Assembly: GCA_947497635.1 (NCBI GenBank)
Contig: CANMHZ010000071.1
Coordinates: 1-6,422 of the forward strand
Direction of reading: 5' to 3'
Length of the DNA: 6,422 nt
DNA from: Helicobacteraceae bacterium
Lineage (GTDB): Bacteria; Campylobacterota; Campylobacteria; Campylobacterales; Sulfurimonadaceae
The position numbers and the translations under genes were made by a program. A model generated the notes under the pieces. That model made no database searches and was not told where the DNA came from. It saw only the letters and a list, made by a program, of their open reading frames with translations. Shown one piece after another: positions 1 to 6,310 of the stretch (its first letter is position 1; each line of letters begins with the position of its first letter).

Positions 1-111
1 GTTTACTTCACCGCTGAGCATAATAATGCGATCTTTAAGAAGACGGGAATAGATGTCATACGACCGCTCTCCACGTCCTGTTTTTTCGATAACGTAAGGG
101 ATATAACTCAT
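1..111 (-). CDS. clpP: ATP-dependent Clp protease proteolytic subunit ClpP, N-terminal fragment cut by the window edge
   Basis: ClpP is the serine peptidase subunit of the cytoplasmic Clp protease; its double-heptamer barrel degrades proteins unfolded and fed in by ClpX or ClpA ATPases. Only the first 37 codons are present. The start reads MSYIPYVIEKTGRGERSYDI and continues through YSRLLKDRIIMLSGEVN, the well-conserved ClpP N-terminus: the flexible axial-loop segment followed by the first helix. The Ser/His/Asp catalytic triad lies outside the window and cannot be checked. The ATG is complementary to 109-111, 5 nt after the tig stop codon. I see no strong Shine-Dalgarno sequence in the end of tig (AAGTAAG at best), so translation may be coupled to tig. 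Assignment is firm despite the truncation. Confidence 0.95.
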   Translation of the reverse strand, partial: MSYIPYVIEKTGRGERSYDIYSRLLKDRIIMLSGEVN

Positions 112-116
112 CGGGC

Positions 117-1412
117 TTACTTGATTTTGTCGTTAAGCAATTTGCTCAACACGCGATCTTCGATCATTGCCATTTGGATAGCTGGCAAATAACCTGATTC
201 TTGGTAATTTTTATACACAGCAGCAGGATCTTGACCCATTTGCATTGCTTCATAATAGATAGTTTGCATAAGCTCTTGCTCATTAACCACGATGCCCTCA
301 GCACGGGCAAGTGCATCAACGATGAAAGTTGCTTTCACAGCACGGCACGCATCCTCACGGAATGTTTCGCGCAACTCTTTTAATTTTTCAGCATCATCAC
401 GAATCTCTTGAATTTGCTCTTCGGTCATATCACGTGCTGTTTTATTCAACGCCATGTCCATCTCTTGTTCAACAATAAATTCAGGAAGATCAATAGTGTA
501 TGCGCTTACGAATACATCCATAAGATTTGGTTTAAGCTCGTCGTTATAAAGAGTACTCATTGCTTCGCTTTCTAATTGCTCTCTTACTTTTTCTTTGAGC
601 ATGTCAACGTTTGCATCATCGAGTCCTGGAAGCATTTTTTTCGCTAGTTCATCATCGATAACTACCGCTTCTTTTGCTTGGATAGCATTGATTTTTACTT
701 TGAATTGAGCGGGTTTACCTGCTAATTTCGCTCCGCCGTAGTTTTCAGGAAAGGTAACGTCGATAGTTTTTTCATCGCCTTTTTTCATTCCGACAACTTG
801 GTCTTCAAATCCTGGAATAAACTGACCGCTTCCCAAACGAAGTGAGAAATTCTCAGCTTTACCACCCTCGAACGGCTCTCCATCTACAAATCCTTCGAAA
901 TCCAACAATGCTGAATCACCGCTTACCAATGCGCGGTCTTCGTCAATATTAACAAGAGGAGCTTGTGCACCTGCTAATTCTTCAATACGGATTGTAATTG
1001 CCAAATCATCAATAGCAGGTTTTGCTACTTCAGGAACCATTGCTGCATAATCACCAAGTTCGATAGCTGGACGCATTGCGATGGTTACTTCAACATCAAT
1101 ACCGTTATCATTTTTTTCAAATTTTGTGATGTTTGGCTCACCGATTAAGGTATCCGCAACAATGTCCATCAACGTAAGACCTTCGTTCAACAAATCACGA
1201 AGTGCTTGAGCTTCTGCATCTTGAACGAGACGTTCACCATATTGTTTTTTGACCGCACTCAAAGGAACTTTCCCTTTGCGGAAACCAGCAATTTTTGCAT
1301 CTTTTCTCAATTGATGTGCAATTTTTTCGACGTTTGCATCGATTGTATTACGAGTAATAGCCGCATTGATTTTCGCGTTAGCCGAGTCGATTTTGTTAGT
1401 AGTGATTTGCAT
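117..1412 (-). CDS. tig: Trigger factor, ribosome-associated chaperone and peptidyl-prolyl isomerase
   Basis: Trigger factor binds the ribosomal exit tunnel and shields emerging chains in the cytoplasm. The 431-residue product matches the usual family length of about 430. Residues 1-115 are the ribosome-binding domain, with the signature GFRKGKVP at 43-50, the same position as in E. coli. Residues about 155-245 are the FKBP-type isomerase domain (LLDFEGFVDGEPFEGG, then GQFIPGFEDQVVGMKKGD). The remainder, to NDKIK at the C-terminus, is the helical chaperone domain. The frame is open upstream to 1499, but I chose the ATG at 1410-1412. The conserved protein begins there (MQITTNKIDSANAK), and AAAGGA (complement of 1418-1423) sits 5 nt before it; the extra 29 codons look like non-coding sequence. 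It precedes clpP by 5 nt, a common pairing for co-expression of chaperone and protease. Confidence 0.97.
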   Translation of the reverse strand: MQITTNKIDSANAKINAAITRNTIDANVEKIAHQLRKDAKIAGFRKGKVPLSAVKKQYGERLVQDAEAQALRDLLNEGLTLMDIVADTLIGEPNITKFEKNDNGIDVEVTIAMRPAIELGDYAAMVPEVAKPAIDDLAITIRIEELAGAQAPLVNIDEDRALVSGDSALLDFEGFVDGEPFEGGKAENFSLRLGSGQFIPGFEDQVVGMKKGDEKTIDVTFPENYGGAKLAGKPAQFKVKINAIQAKEAVVIDDELAKKMLPGLDDANVDMLKEKVREQLESEAMSTLYNDELKPNLMDVFVSAYTIDLPEFIVEQEMDMALNKTARDMTEEQIQEIRDDAEKLKELRETFREDACRAVKATFIVDALARAEGIVVNEQELMQTIYYEAMQMGQDPAAVYKNYQESGYLPAIQMAMIEDRVLSKLLNDKIK

Positions 1413-1457
1413 TGAATTCCTTTGGGAGGTTATATTTAGATCGAGTAAATGGTGGCA

Positions 1458-1463
1458 ATAATA
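1458..1463 (-). promoter_or_regulatory. Candidate -10 element for tig-clpP
   Basis: The minus strand reads TATTAT here, preceded by TTTTTGGG. This fits a -10 hexamer and would give a leader of roughly 40 nt before the tig ATG. A second candidate is the TAAATATAAC stretch nearer the gene (about 1430-1439), which would leave a very short leader. No -35 box is recognisable for either. Position is a guess from base pattern only. Confidence 0.3.
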
Positions 1464-1513
1464 CCCAAAAAGGGTTAATAAATGGCTGAATAAAAGCAAA
1501 GACGTGTTAGAGT

Positions 1514-1526
1514 AATAGTAACTATT
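1514..1526. repeat. Perfect 13-bp palindrome AATAGTAACTATT upstream of folE
   Basis: AATAGT and ACTATT are exact inverted copies around a central A. The element ends 16 nt before the folE ATG. It overlaps the best -10 candidate on the plus strand (TAATAG at 1513-1518) and the likely transcription start. That is where a repressor operator would sit, but AT-rich palindromes of this size can arise by chance. I do not recognise it as the site of a known regulator. Confidence 0.4.
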
Positions 1527-1542
1527 TTTTAAGTGAGACGCT

Positions 1543-2121
1543 ATGCAATTAAATGATCAATTTTTAGAAGCGGTAAAGACGATGATTACTCACGTCGGCG
1601 AAGATGTGACGCGTGAGGGACTTCTCAAAACGCCAGAACGAGTTTTAAAATCGTATGAATTTATCTATGGCGGTTACAAAGAAGATCCTCAAGCAATTTT
1701 GAACTCGGCAATGTTTGAGAGCTCTAATGATGAAATGGTGCTTATCAAAGATATTGAGTTTTATTCGACGTGTGAGCACCATTTACTCCCGATTATTGGA
1801 CGTGCTCACGTTGCTTATATTCCTGATGGGAAAGTGGTGGGACTTTCTAAAATTCCTAGAGTTGTCGATGTCTTTGCTCGTCGTATGCAAATCCAAGAAC
1901 AGCTTACTGAGCAGATTGCTGATGCCCTGATGCAATCGATTGCCCCCAAAGGAGTAGCAGTGGTAATCCAAGCGCGTCATATGTGTATGGAGATGCGCGG
2001 AGTGGAAAAGATCAGTTCAACAACGACTTCCAGTGCTCTTCGCGGACTCTTTAAAAGAGATGAAAAAACACGAATGGAATTTTTTAGCCTTATTAATTCT
2101 CATAGCGGTAATCGTTACTAA
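1543..2121 (+). CDS. folE: GTP cyclohydrolase I (type I, zinc-dependent FolE)
   Basis: The enzyme converts GTP to 7,8-dihydroneopterin triphosphate and formate, the first step of tetrahydrofolate synthesis; the same product also feeds queuosine-type deazapurine synthesis. The 192 residues match the family's bacterial core length. Visible signatures are TREGLLKTPERV (23-34); YSTCEHHLLP (74-83) with C77 and H80 as predicted zinc ligands and H79 in the active site; GLSKIPR (100-106); and ARHMCMEMRG (144-153) with H146 and third zinc ligand C148. Keeping both zinc cysteines and the CEHH motif identifies the zinc-dependent type, not the alternative FolE2. The ATG at 1543 gives the expected N-terminus. 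Its ribosome site, AAGTGAG at 1531-1537, is weak. fliI follows after 3 nt, so the two are almost certainly co-transcribed. Confidence 0.97.
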   Translation: MQLNDQFLEAVKTMITHVGEDVTREGLLKTPERVLKSYEFIYGGYKEDPQAILNSAMFESSNDEMVLIKDIEFYSTCEHHLLPIIGRAHVAYIPDGKVVGLSKIPRVVDVFARRMQIQEQLTEQIADALMQSIAPKGVAVVIQARHMCMEMRGVEKISSTTTSSALRGLFKRDEKTRMEFFSLINSHSGNRY

Positions 2122-2124
2122 TTT

Positions 2125-3429
2125 ATGTCATTAAAAGCATTACGAGAACGGTTGGGTTCTCAAAAACTACATACTGTTTTTGGGACAATTACGAAAATCT
2201 CTCCCACAATGATTGTTGCAGAGGGGCTTCATGTCAGTATTGGCGATACCGTGATGATTGTCTCCGATGTAGACGGTGCAGAGGCGATGGGAATGGTGAG
2301 TGAAGTGGAACGGAACCGCTTTTTTATCACCCCTTTTCGCTTTGTGGAAGGATTTAGGGCAGGGGATAGAGTCTTCCCCAACCAAACGGGGATGGTTATT
2401 GATGTGGGTGAGGGGCTTTTGGGGCGCGTGGTTGACCCTTTTATGAAGCCCATTGACGGCAAGGGTCCCATTTATGGAAGTCATACCGAACCTATTATCA
2501 AAGCCCCCATCGCAGCGATGAAGAGGGGGATGATCGATGAAGTGTTCAGCGTCGGGGTAAAAACCATCGATGGATTACTGACGTGTGGCAAAGGGCAAAA
2601 GCTGGGAATTTTCGCAGGAAGTGGTGTCGGAAAATCGACCCTTATGGGGATGATCGTCCGTGGTGCCGATGCCCCCATCAAAGTCGTTGCCCTCATCGGT
2701 GAGAGGGGACGGGAGGTTCCTGAATTTATCGAAAAAAGTCTCGGGGGAAATCTCGAAAATACGGTTGTTGTCGTCGCAACGAGTGATGATTCTCCTTTGA
2801 TGCGTAAATACGGAGCGTTTAGTGCAATGAGTGTGGCGGAGTATTTCAAATCGCAAGGGCATGATGTTCTCTTTATGATGGATTCAGTCACCCGTTTTGC
2901 CATGGCACAGCGTGAAATCGGTCTCGCGCTTGGTGAACCCCCTACCTCCAAAGGGTATCCCCCCTCATCATTGACACTGTTACCGCAACTCATGGAGAGG
3001 GCGGGCAAAGAGGAGGGGCATGGCTCAATCACCGCCTTTTTCACCGTTCTCGTAGAGGGGGATGATATGTCCGACCCCATCGCCGATCAATCCCGTTCTA
3101 TTCTCGATGGTCACATCGTCCTCTCACGTGAAATGACCGATTTTGGGATTTATCCTCCTATTCATATCCTCAACTCCGCATCGCGTGTTATGAACGACAT
3201 TGTCACCCCCGAACACCTCGCCGCCGTCCGCCGTTTTCGTCGTCTCTATACACTGTTAAAAGAGAATGAGATGCTAATTCGTATCGGAGCCTACGTGAGA
3301 GGAAGTGACAAAGAACTGGATGAAGCGATTGCGAAAAAAGCCCAAATGGAGGCATTTTTATCCCAAGAAGCGATGAATGTGAGTGGCTATGAGGAGAGTG
3401 TGGATGTTTTGATAGGGATGATGGGGTAA
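2125..3429 (+). CDS. fliI: Flagellum-specific ATP synthase FliI (type III export ATPase)
   Basis: FliI is the cytoplasmic hexameric ATPase of the flagellar type III export apparatus. With FliH and FliJ it delivers rod, hook and filament subunits to the export gate. Over 434 residues I see an N-terminal beta-barrel domain (about 15-90), a Walker A loop GIFAGSGVGKSTL at 161-173 (K170, S171), the catalytic-glutamate motif GERGREV at 192-198 (E193), Walker B VLFMMD ending at D253, and the FliI/F1 stretch DPIADQSRSILDGHIVLSR at 317-335. All catalytic motifs are intact. The LDGHIVLSR form and the flagellar-type N-terminus favour FliI over an F1 subunit or a virulence ATPase such as SctN. The protein is somewhat shorter than enteric FliI (about 456), mainly at the N-terminus. 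The ATG lies 3 nt after the folE stop with no clear Shine-Dalgarno sequence, suggesting translational coupling. No other flagellar gene is in the window. Third codon positions look more G/C-rich than in folE or the lipoprotein. Confidence 0.96.
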   Translation: MSLKALRERLGSQKLHTVFGTITKISPTMIVAEGLHVSIGDTVMIVSDVDGAEAMGMVSEVERNRFFITPFRFVEGFRAGDRVFPNQTGMVIDVGEGLLGRVVDPFMKPIDGKGPIYGSHTEPIIKAPIAAMKRGMIDEVFSVGVKTIDGLLTCGKGQKLGIFAGSGVGKSTLMGMIVRGADAPIKVVALIGERGREVPEFIEKSLGGNLENTVVVVATSDDSPLMRKYGAFSAMSVAEYFKSQGHDVLFMMDSVTRFAMAQREIGLALGEPPTSKGYPPSSLTLLPQLMERAGKEEGHGSITAFFTVLVEGDDMSDPIADQSRSILDGHIVLSREMTDFGIYPPIHILNSASRVMNDIVTPEHLAAVRRFRRLYTLLKENEMLIRIGAYVRGSDKELDEAIAKKAQMEAFLSQEAMNVSGYEESVDVLIGMMG

Positions 3430-3430
3430 G

Positions 3431-3450
3431 TTTTGCGATTATACGCAAAA
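3431..3450 (+). terminator. Hairpin downstream of fliI, probable weak terminator
   Basis: TTTTGCG and CGCAAAA form a perfect 7-bp stem around the loop ATTATA, starting 2 nt after the fliI stop codon. Only three pairs are G-C and no clean U-run follows (TGTTTCGT). A second palindrome, GTATTTAAATAC at 3457-3468, is followed by TTTTT, and the two may act together. The location favours an end point for folE-fliI transcription, but read-through is plausible. Confidence 0.5.
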
Positions 3451-3529
3451 TGTTTCGTATTTAAATACTTTTTCATAAAAACTACTTGATTTATCTTTGG
3501 TTTAATTTAAATATTAGTATTAAAAGCGT

Positions 3530-3545
3530 AATCTATAAGTAGATT
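3530..3545 (+). promoter_or_regulatory. Candidate -10 (TATAAG, 3534-3539) inside a perfect inverted repeat
   Basis: TATAAG is a good -10 match in an AT-rich stretch and would start transcription near 3546, about 25 nt before the lipoprotein ATG. It lies inside AATCTA-TAAG-TAGATT, a perfect 6-bp inverted repeat with a 4-nt spacer (3530-3545). The AT-rich tract at 3499-3525 upstream could serve as an UP-like element. There is no obvious -35 box and no sigma-54 or sigma-28 signature. Overlap of palindrome and -10 would allow repression by a small dimeric regulator; this is inference. Confidence 0.4.
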
Positions 3546-3561
3546 TTAATTTTTAGACAAC

Positions 3562-3567
3562 GGAGGA
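3562..3567 (+). promoter_or_regulatory. Strong ribosome binding site for the lipoprotein gene
   Basis: GGAGGA lies 4 nt before the ATG at 3572. It is the best Shine-Dalgarno match in the window and fixes the start codon, excluding the internal ATG at codon 24, which would cut off the charged part of the signal peptide. Confidence 0.85.
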
Positions 3568-3571
3568 TCAC

Positions 3572-6310
3572 ATGCAAAATGCAAATAATACGAAAAGTGG
3601 ATCGTTGATTCAGCTGATACGTAAACAACAGCTGTTGGTAATGTCGGGAGTGGTTGCTGGACTACTTGTCGGCTGTGGAGGAGGTGGAAGTACTCCAGCC
3701 GCTACGACCTCGTATACCGTCAGTGTTGTTGATGACAATATCGTTGGTGCAACGCTTATGGCAGGGGGATGTACAACTTCCAAAGATAATGGCGGCGGTA
3801 TATATACCTTAAGTGGGTGCAGTGCCCAACCAGTAAGTATCACGGCTACAGGTGGTTTCATCGACACCAATGGTAATGGTGTTATAGATACCAATGAATC
3901 AACCCAAGATAGCCCTTTGGTACTCAGAACAGCTCAAGCGACGGGGACAACATTTAATGTTACCCCTTTGACAACATTGGCGTATGGTCTTAGCACTGCT
4001 GAGATTACTACGTTAAAAGCTAAGCTTGGGGGAATTGACCTTTTTGGGAAAGAAGAGGCGAACAAAGAGCTTAGACAAACCGTGAATGCTCTTTTGGCAG
4101 GAGCTACAGAGAGTGGTTTGGATGTTAGTACTTTTGGTGCTGCGCTAGCTAAGCAAATAAACGCAAGTGCATCAACTGGGGCTACTGCAATTAAAGATGC
4201 TGTTACTGCAATTAAAGCAAATCCGTCATTACTTGAAAATACGTTTGGTAAAGTAAAAATAAGTGGTTTTTTATCCGATAGCCGTGTAGATGCTGTTAAT
4301 ACAGGAAGCAATGCATTGACAGCGATGGTAGCTGCAAAAGTTCCTGCAGGAAAAATTCGTATCTCTGGATTTATCTATGATGATATTATTAAAAATGCAA
4401 CGGTTTCAATCAAGGTAAATGCTAACCCAATTGCTGGAGTCTCTTCGGTTACATCAGATCCAACAACTGGTCGCTATATGTTTGATATTGATTCAACTCT
4501 TATTCTAACAGGTAAAACGCTTGAGTTTATTGCAACTAAAACAGTGGGGAGTGGCGAAAATATCAAACTTACTTCATTGGTTTCTACTGATAAATTACTA
4601 GACAACGTAGTAAATAGCAAAGCGAATGCTTCGAGCATGGGTGACTTGATCGTCTCGAACGTTACGACAGCCAAAGCAGTCGTTGCTCAAATATTAAATC
4701 CAACGGTTCTAACCGATGGAACACTTGATAGTACCATGCTTAAAGTTGAAGCAGGATATGCCGATACGGTGGTCAAAGTGGCAGGTGCGATCAAATATGT
4801 TGTTGATGATGCTGGCACGACGGGAGGTTCGGTGGATACATTAGCGTATGCCCAAACTCTGGTTACTTCTACTGGAGGAACAACGGGGATTATAATCGAT
4901 CATAGTAGTCTTGTGACAGGGGATGTTGTTCTCAATGGACAGCTTAGTACGGAGATTGCGCTTGTTGCTCCAACAGCTGCTAGTGGAATTGCTGCCTCCA
5001 GAGCGATGGTCCAAGAGCTTCGAACACAAGCCCTTTCATTGGTTGATTATAACAACAGTGGTACCCCTGGATTTATCAATACGAAGGCACTAGCTGTTCA
5101 AGAAGCAACGCGCAATATTGCAGGACCGGATATGGGTTCAATTGGCTACTTTGTAAGTGCAATGCAATTGGTAGATAAAAATATCGTGAACTTTGCGTTA
5201 AATGTTCCTGTCACTGTTATTGAAGCAACAAAAGTAACCTCTGGCGGTAATTATTGGGATATGTATAGCAATCAATACACAGTAAAAATTCTTGGTAGTA
5301 CTGATCTTTGGTCTCAAGCATATGAATTAGAACGATTGCTTTGGATGAATGATACACCTCATAGTTTAGTTGTAACTCGAACGGGAGATCATACTTACAC
5401 GTATGTCTTTACTGATGCGAATAGTCTAAAAACATACACAGGAACGTTTGGAATCAATAATTCGGCAATTAATATGAGCGGAAATTTACAGGTTACAACA
5501 GTATGGAACTATGATTACTATAATCATATAGCATCTGCAGTACACAATACTATTAATGTTAGTGTGACAGGAACCGTTGGAGCAGTATCTTCTACAACAG
5601 GGCAATTCAATTATGCAGGAACGGTTAAAACGTATACTGAAAATGGGTCTCTTGATTCGACCTTTACACTTACAAATGCAAAATATAACCAGATTAAAAA
5701 TGGTACGACGTGGATCTATGAACCATTAAGTTTTGATGGGAAATTTGAAATGAAAACGTATACATTGACAGGTAAGGTTACTGCATCCACGTATATAGAT
5801 ATTGATAATGGGTATGGTCAAATGATTCATATTCCTAAAAATGTAACTTTTGACGGAAAAGCATCAGACTCTTCTGATGGAAGTTATATCAGCGGATTGG
5901 TGAATGGAAGTATTACAAATACAATCACGAATGTCAATGATGCGTTATTTGATGTTTCATTTACGGGAAAAATTAATGTCCCAAGCAGACCGTTGACGAC
6001 CGTTATTTTAACGATGAAAAATAAAGATGCGAATAAGGCAGATGTTACCCTCTCTTATACGTACGATAAAACAAAAATCGATATAACAGGTCTAGTTTCA
6101 ACAACTGATACTATTTATGGTACGAATGTATCTTATACGGCGCAGTTGAAAAACCAAGCAGGGGTCACCATTGATGTCACAAGTGACGCAACAGGCAAAA
6201 ATGTAATAGGTATCGTAAGTAAAGATGGAATTAAGATCGGAACAATCGATATGCTTAGTACGGTGCCACGTGTCATTTATTATGATGGTACGTTTGAAAC
6301 TCTTATCTAA
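3572..6310 (+). CDS. Large putative outer-membrane or surface lipoprotein with an EF-hand-like loop, function unknown
   Basis: I do not recognise a named family. The 912-residue product begins with a lipoprotein signal: basic n-region (K8, R17, K18), hydrophobic core LLVMSGVVAGLLVG (21-34) and lipobox LVGC with C35 as the lipidated residue. A glycine/proline/threonine tether follows (CGGGGSTPAATTS). Gly at +2 gives no inner-membrane retention signal. Residues 47-90 (YTVSVVDDNIVGATL to YTLSGC) and 262-307 (KIRISGFIYDDIIKNATVSI to GRYMFDID) look like two beta-sandwich modules of the carboxypeptidase-regulatory or Ig-like kind. D98-x-N100-x-N102-G-x-I-D106-x-x-E109 is a complete EF-hand-type loop, followed by VTPLTTL (130-136), a motif I associate with large secreted proteins of this sort. 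Residues 137-225 and 355-490 are Ala-rich and probably helical. From about 540 the protein is Thr/Tyr/Gly-rich and probably all beta. C67 and C83, the only other cysteines, could form a disulfide. It could be an adhesin, a matrix protein or a substrate-binding surface protein. Confidence 0.85.
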   Translation: MQNANNTKSGSLIQLIRKQQLLVMSGVVAGLLVGCGGGGSTPAATTSYTVSVVDDNIVGATLMAGGCTTSKDNGGGIYTLSGCSAQPVSITATGGFIDTNGNGVIDTNESTQDSPLVLRTAQATGTTFNVTPLTTLAYGLSTAEITTLKAKLGGIDLFGKEEANKELRQTVNALLAGATESGLDVSTFGAALAKQINASASTGATAIKDAVTAIKANPSLLENTFGKVKISGFLSDSRVDAVNTGSNALTAMVAAKVPAGKIRISGFIYDDIIKNATVSIKVNANPIAGVSSVTSDPTTGRYMFDIDSTLILTGKTLEFIATKTVGSGENIKLTSLVSTDKLLDNVVNSKANASSMGDLIVSNVTTAKAVVAQILNPTVLTDGTLDSTMLKVEAGYADTVVKVAGAIKYVVDDAGTTGGSVDTLAYAQTLVTSTGGTTGIIIDHSSLVTGDVVLNGQLSTEIALVAPTAASGIAASRAMVQELRTQALSLVDYNNSGTPGFINTKALAVQEATRNIAGPDMGSIGYFVSAMQLVDKNIVNFALNVPVTVIEATKVTSGGNYWDMYSNQYTVKILGSTDLWSQAYELERLLWMNDTPHSLVVTRTGDHTYTYVFTDANSLKTYTGTFGINNSAINMSGNLQVTTVWNYDYYNHIASAVHNTINVSVTGTVGAVSSTTGQFNYAGTVKTYTENGSLDSTFTLTNAKYNQIKNGTTWIYEPLSFDGKFEMKTYTLTGKVTASTYIDIDNGYGQMIHIPKNVTFDGKASDSSDGSYISGLVNGSITNTITNVNDALFDVSFTGKINVPSRPLTTVILTMKNKDANKADVTLSYTYDKTKIDITGLVSTTDTIYGTNVSYTAQLKNQAGVTIDVTSDATGKNVIGIVSKDGIKIGTIDMLSTVPRVIYYDGTFETLI
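3863..3898 (+). other. Codons for an EF-hand/dockerin-type calcium loop in the lipoprotein
   Basis: Residues 98-109, DTNGNGVIDTNE, match the 12-residue calcium loop at every ligand position: D1, N3, N5, backbone V7, D9, E12, with Gly at 6 and Ile at 8. Single loops of this type are frequent in secreted bacterial proteins, where calcium stabilises folding outside the cell. Binding itself is inferred. Confidence 0.7.
4181..4222 (+). repeat. Two-copy 21-bp tandem repeat within the lipoprotein gene
   Basis: Two consecutive 21-bp units (4181-4201, 4202-4222) share an exact TACTGCAATTAAAG core and encode ATAIKDA then VTAIKAN. It looks like a local in-frame duplication in a helical, Ala-rich part of the protein. 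The heptad spacing would keep an amphipathic helix in register. Confidence 0.6.

Larger units (their letters stand above)
1413..1542. promoter_or_regulatory. Divergent intergenic region between tig and folE
   Basis: This 130-bp AT-rich gap separates two genes transcribed away from each other, so it must carry a promoter for each. Seen directly: AAAGGA ahead of tig on the minus strand, a weak AAGTGAG at 1531-1537 ahead of folE, a perfect palindrome at 1514-1526, and a small ACCC-AAAAA-GGGT inverted repeat at 1463-1475. No convincing -35 hexamer is visible on either strand, which is usual for sigma-70 promoters of Campylobacterota. The exact promoter positions are inference. Confidence 0.7.

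Noticed and set aside
1463..1475. ACCC-AAAAA-GGGT inverted repeat in the tig-folE gap
   Set aside because: The stem is only 4 bp with a loop of equal size and no following T-run, so it is too weak to call an operator or terminator.
1413..1499. Upstream in-frame extension of tig by 29 codons on the minus strand
   Set aside because: The extra residues are not part of the trigger factor family, the GFRKGKVP signature falls at the expected residue only with the start at 1412, and a ribosome site precedes that ATG.
2481..3080. 199-codon open frame antisense to fliI
   Set aside because: It lies wholly opposite a gene with intact catalytic motifs. Its Ser/Pro/Thr-rich product has no recognisable domain, and long antisense frames are expected opposite G/C-rich third positions.
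3501..3524. TTTAAT...ATTAAA inverted repeat in the region before the lipoprotein gene
   Set aside because: It consists almost only of A and T in an AT-rich tract, where such repeats are expected by chance.
3934..4311. 125-codon open frame antisense to the lipoprotein gene
   Set aside because: The hydrophobic, Ala/Val/Leu-rich product is what the reverse strand of Ala/Thr/Lys-rich codons gives; there is no ribosome site or independent support.
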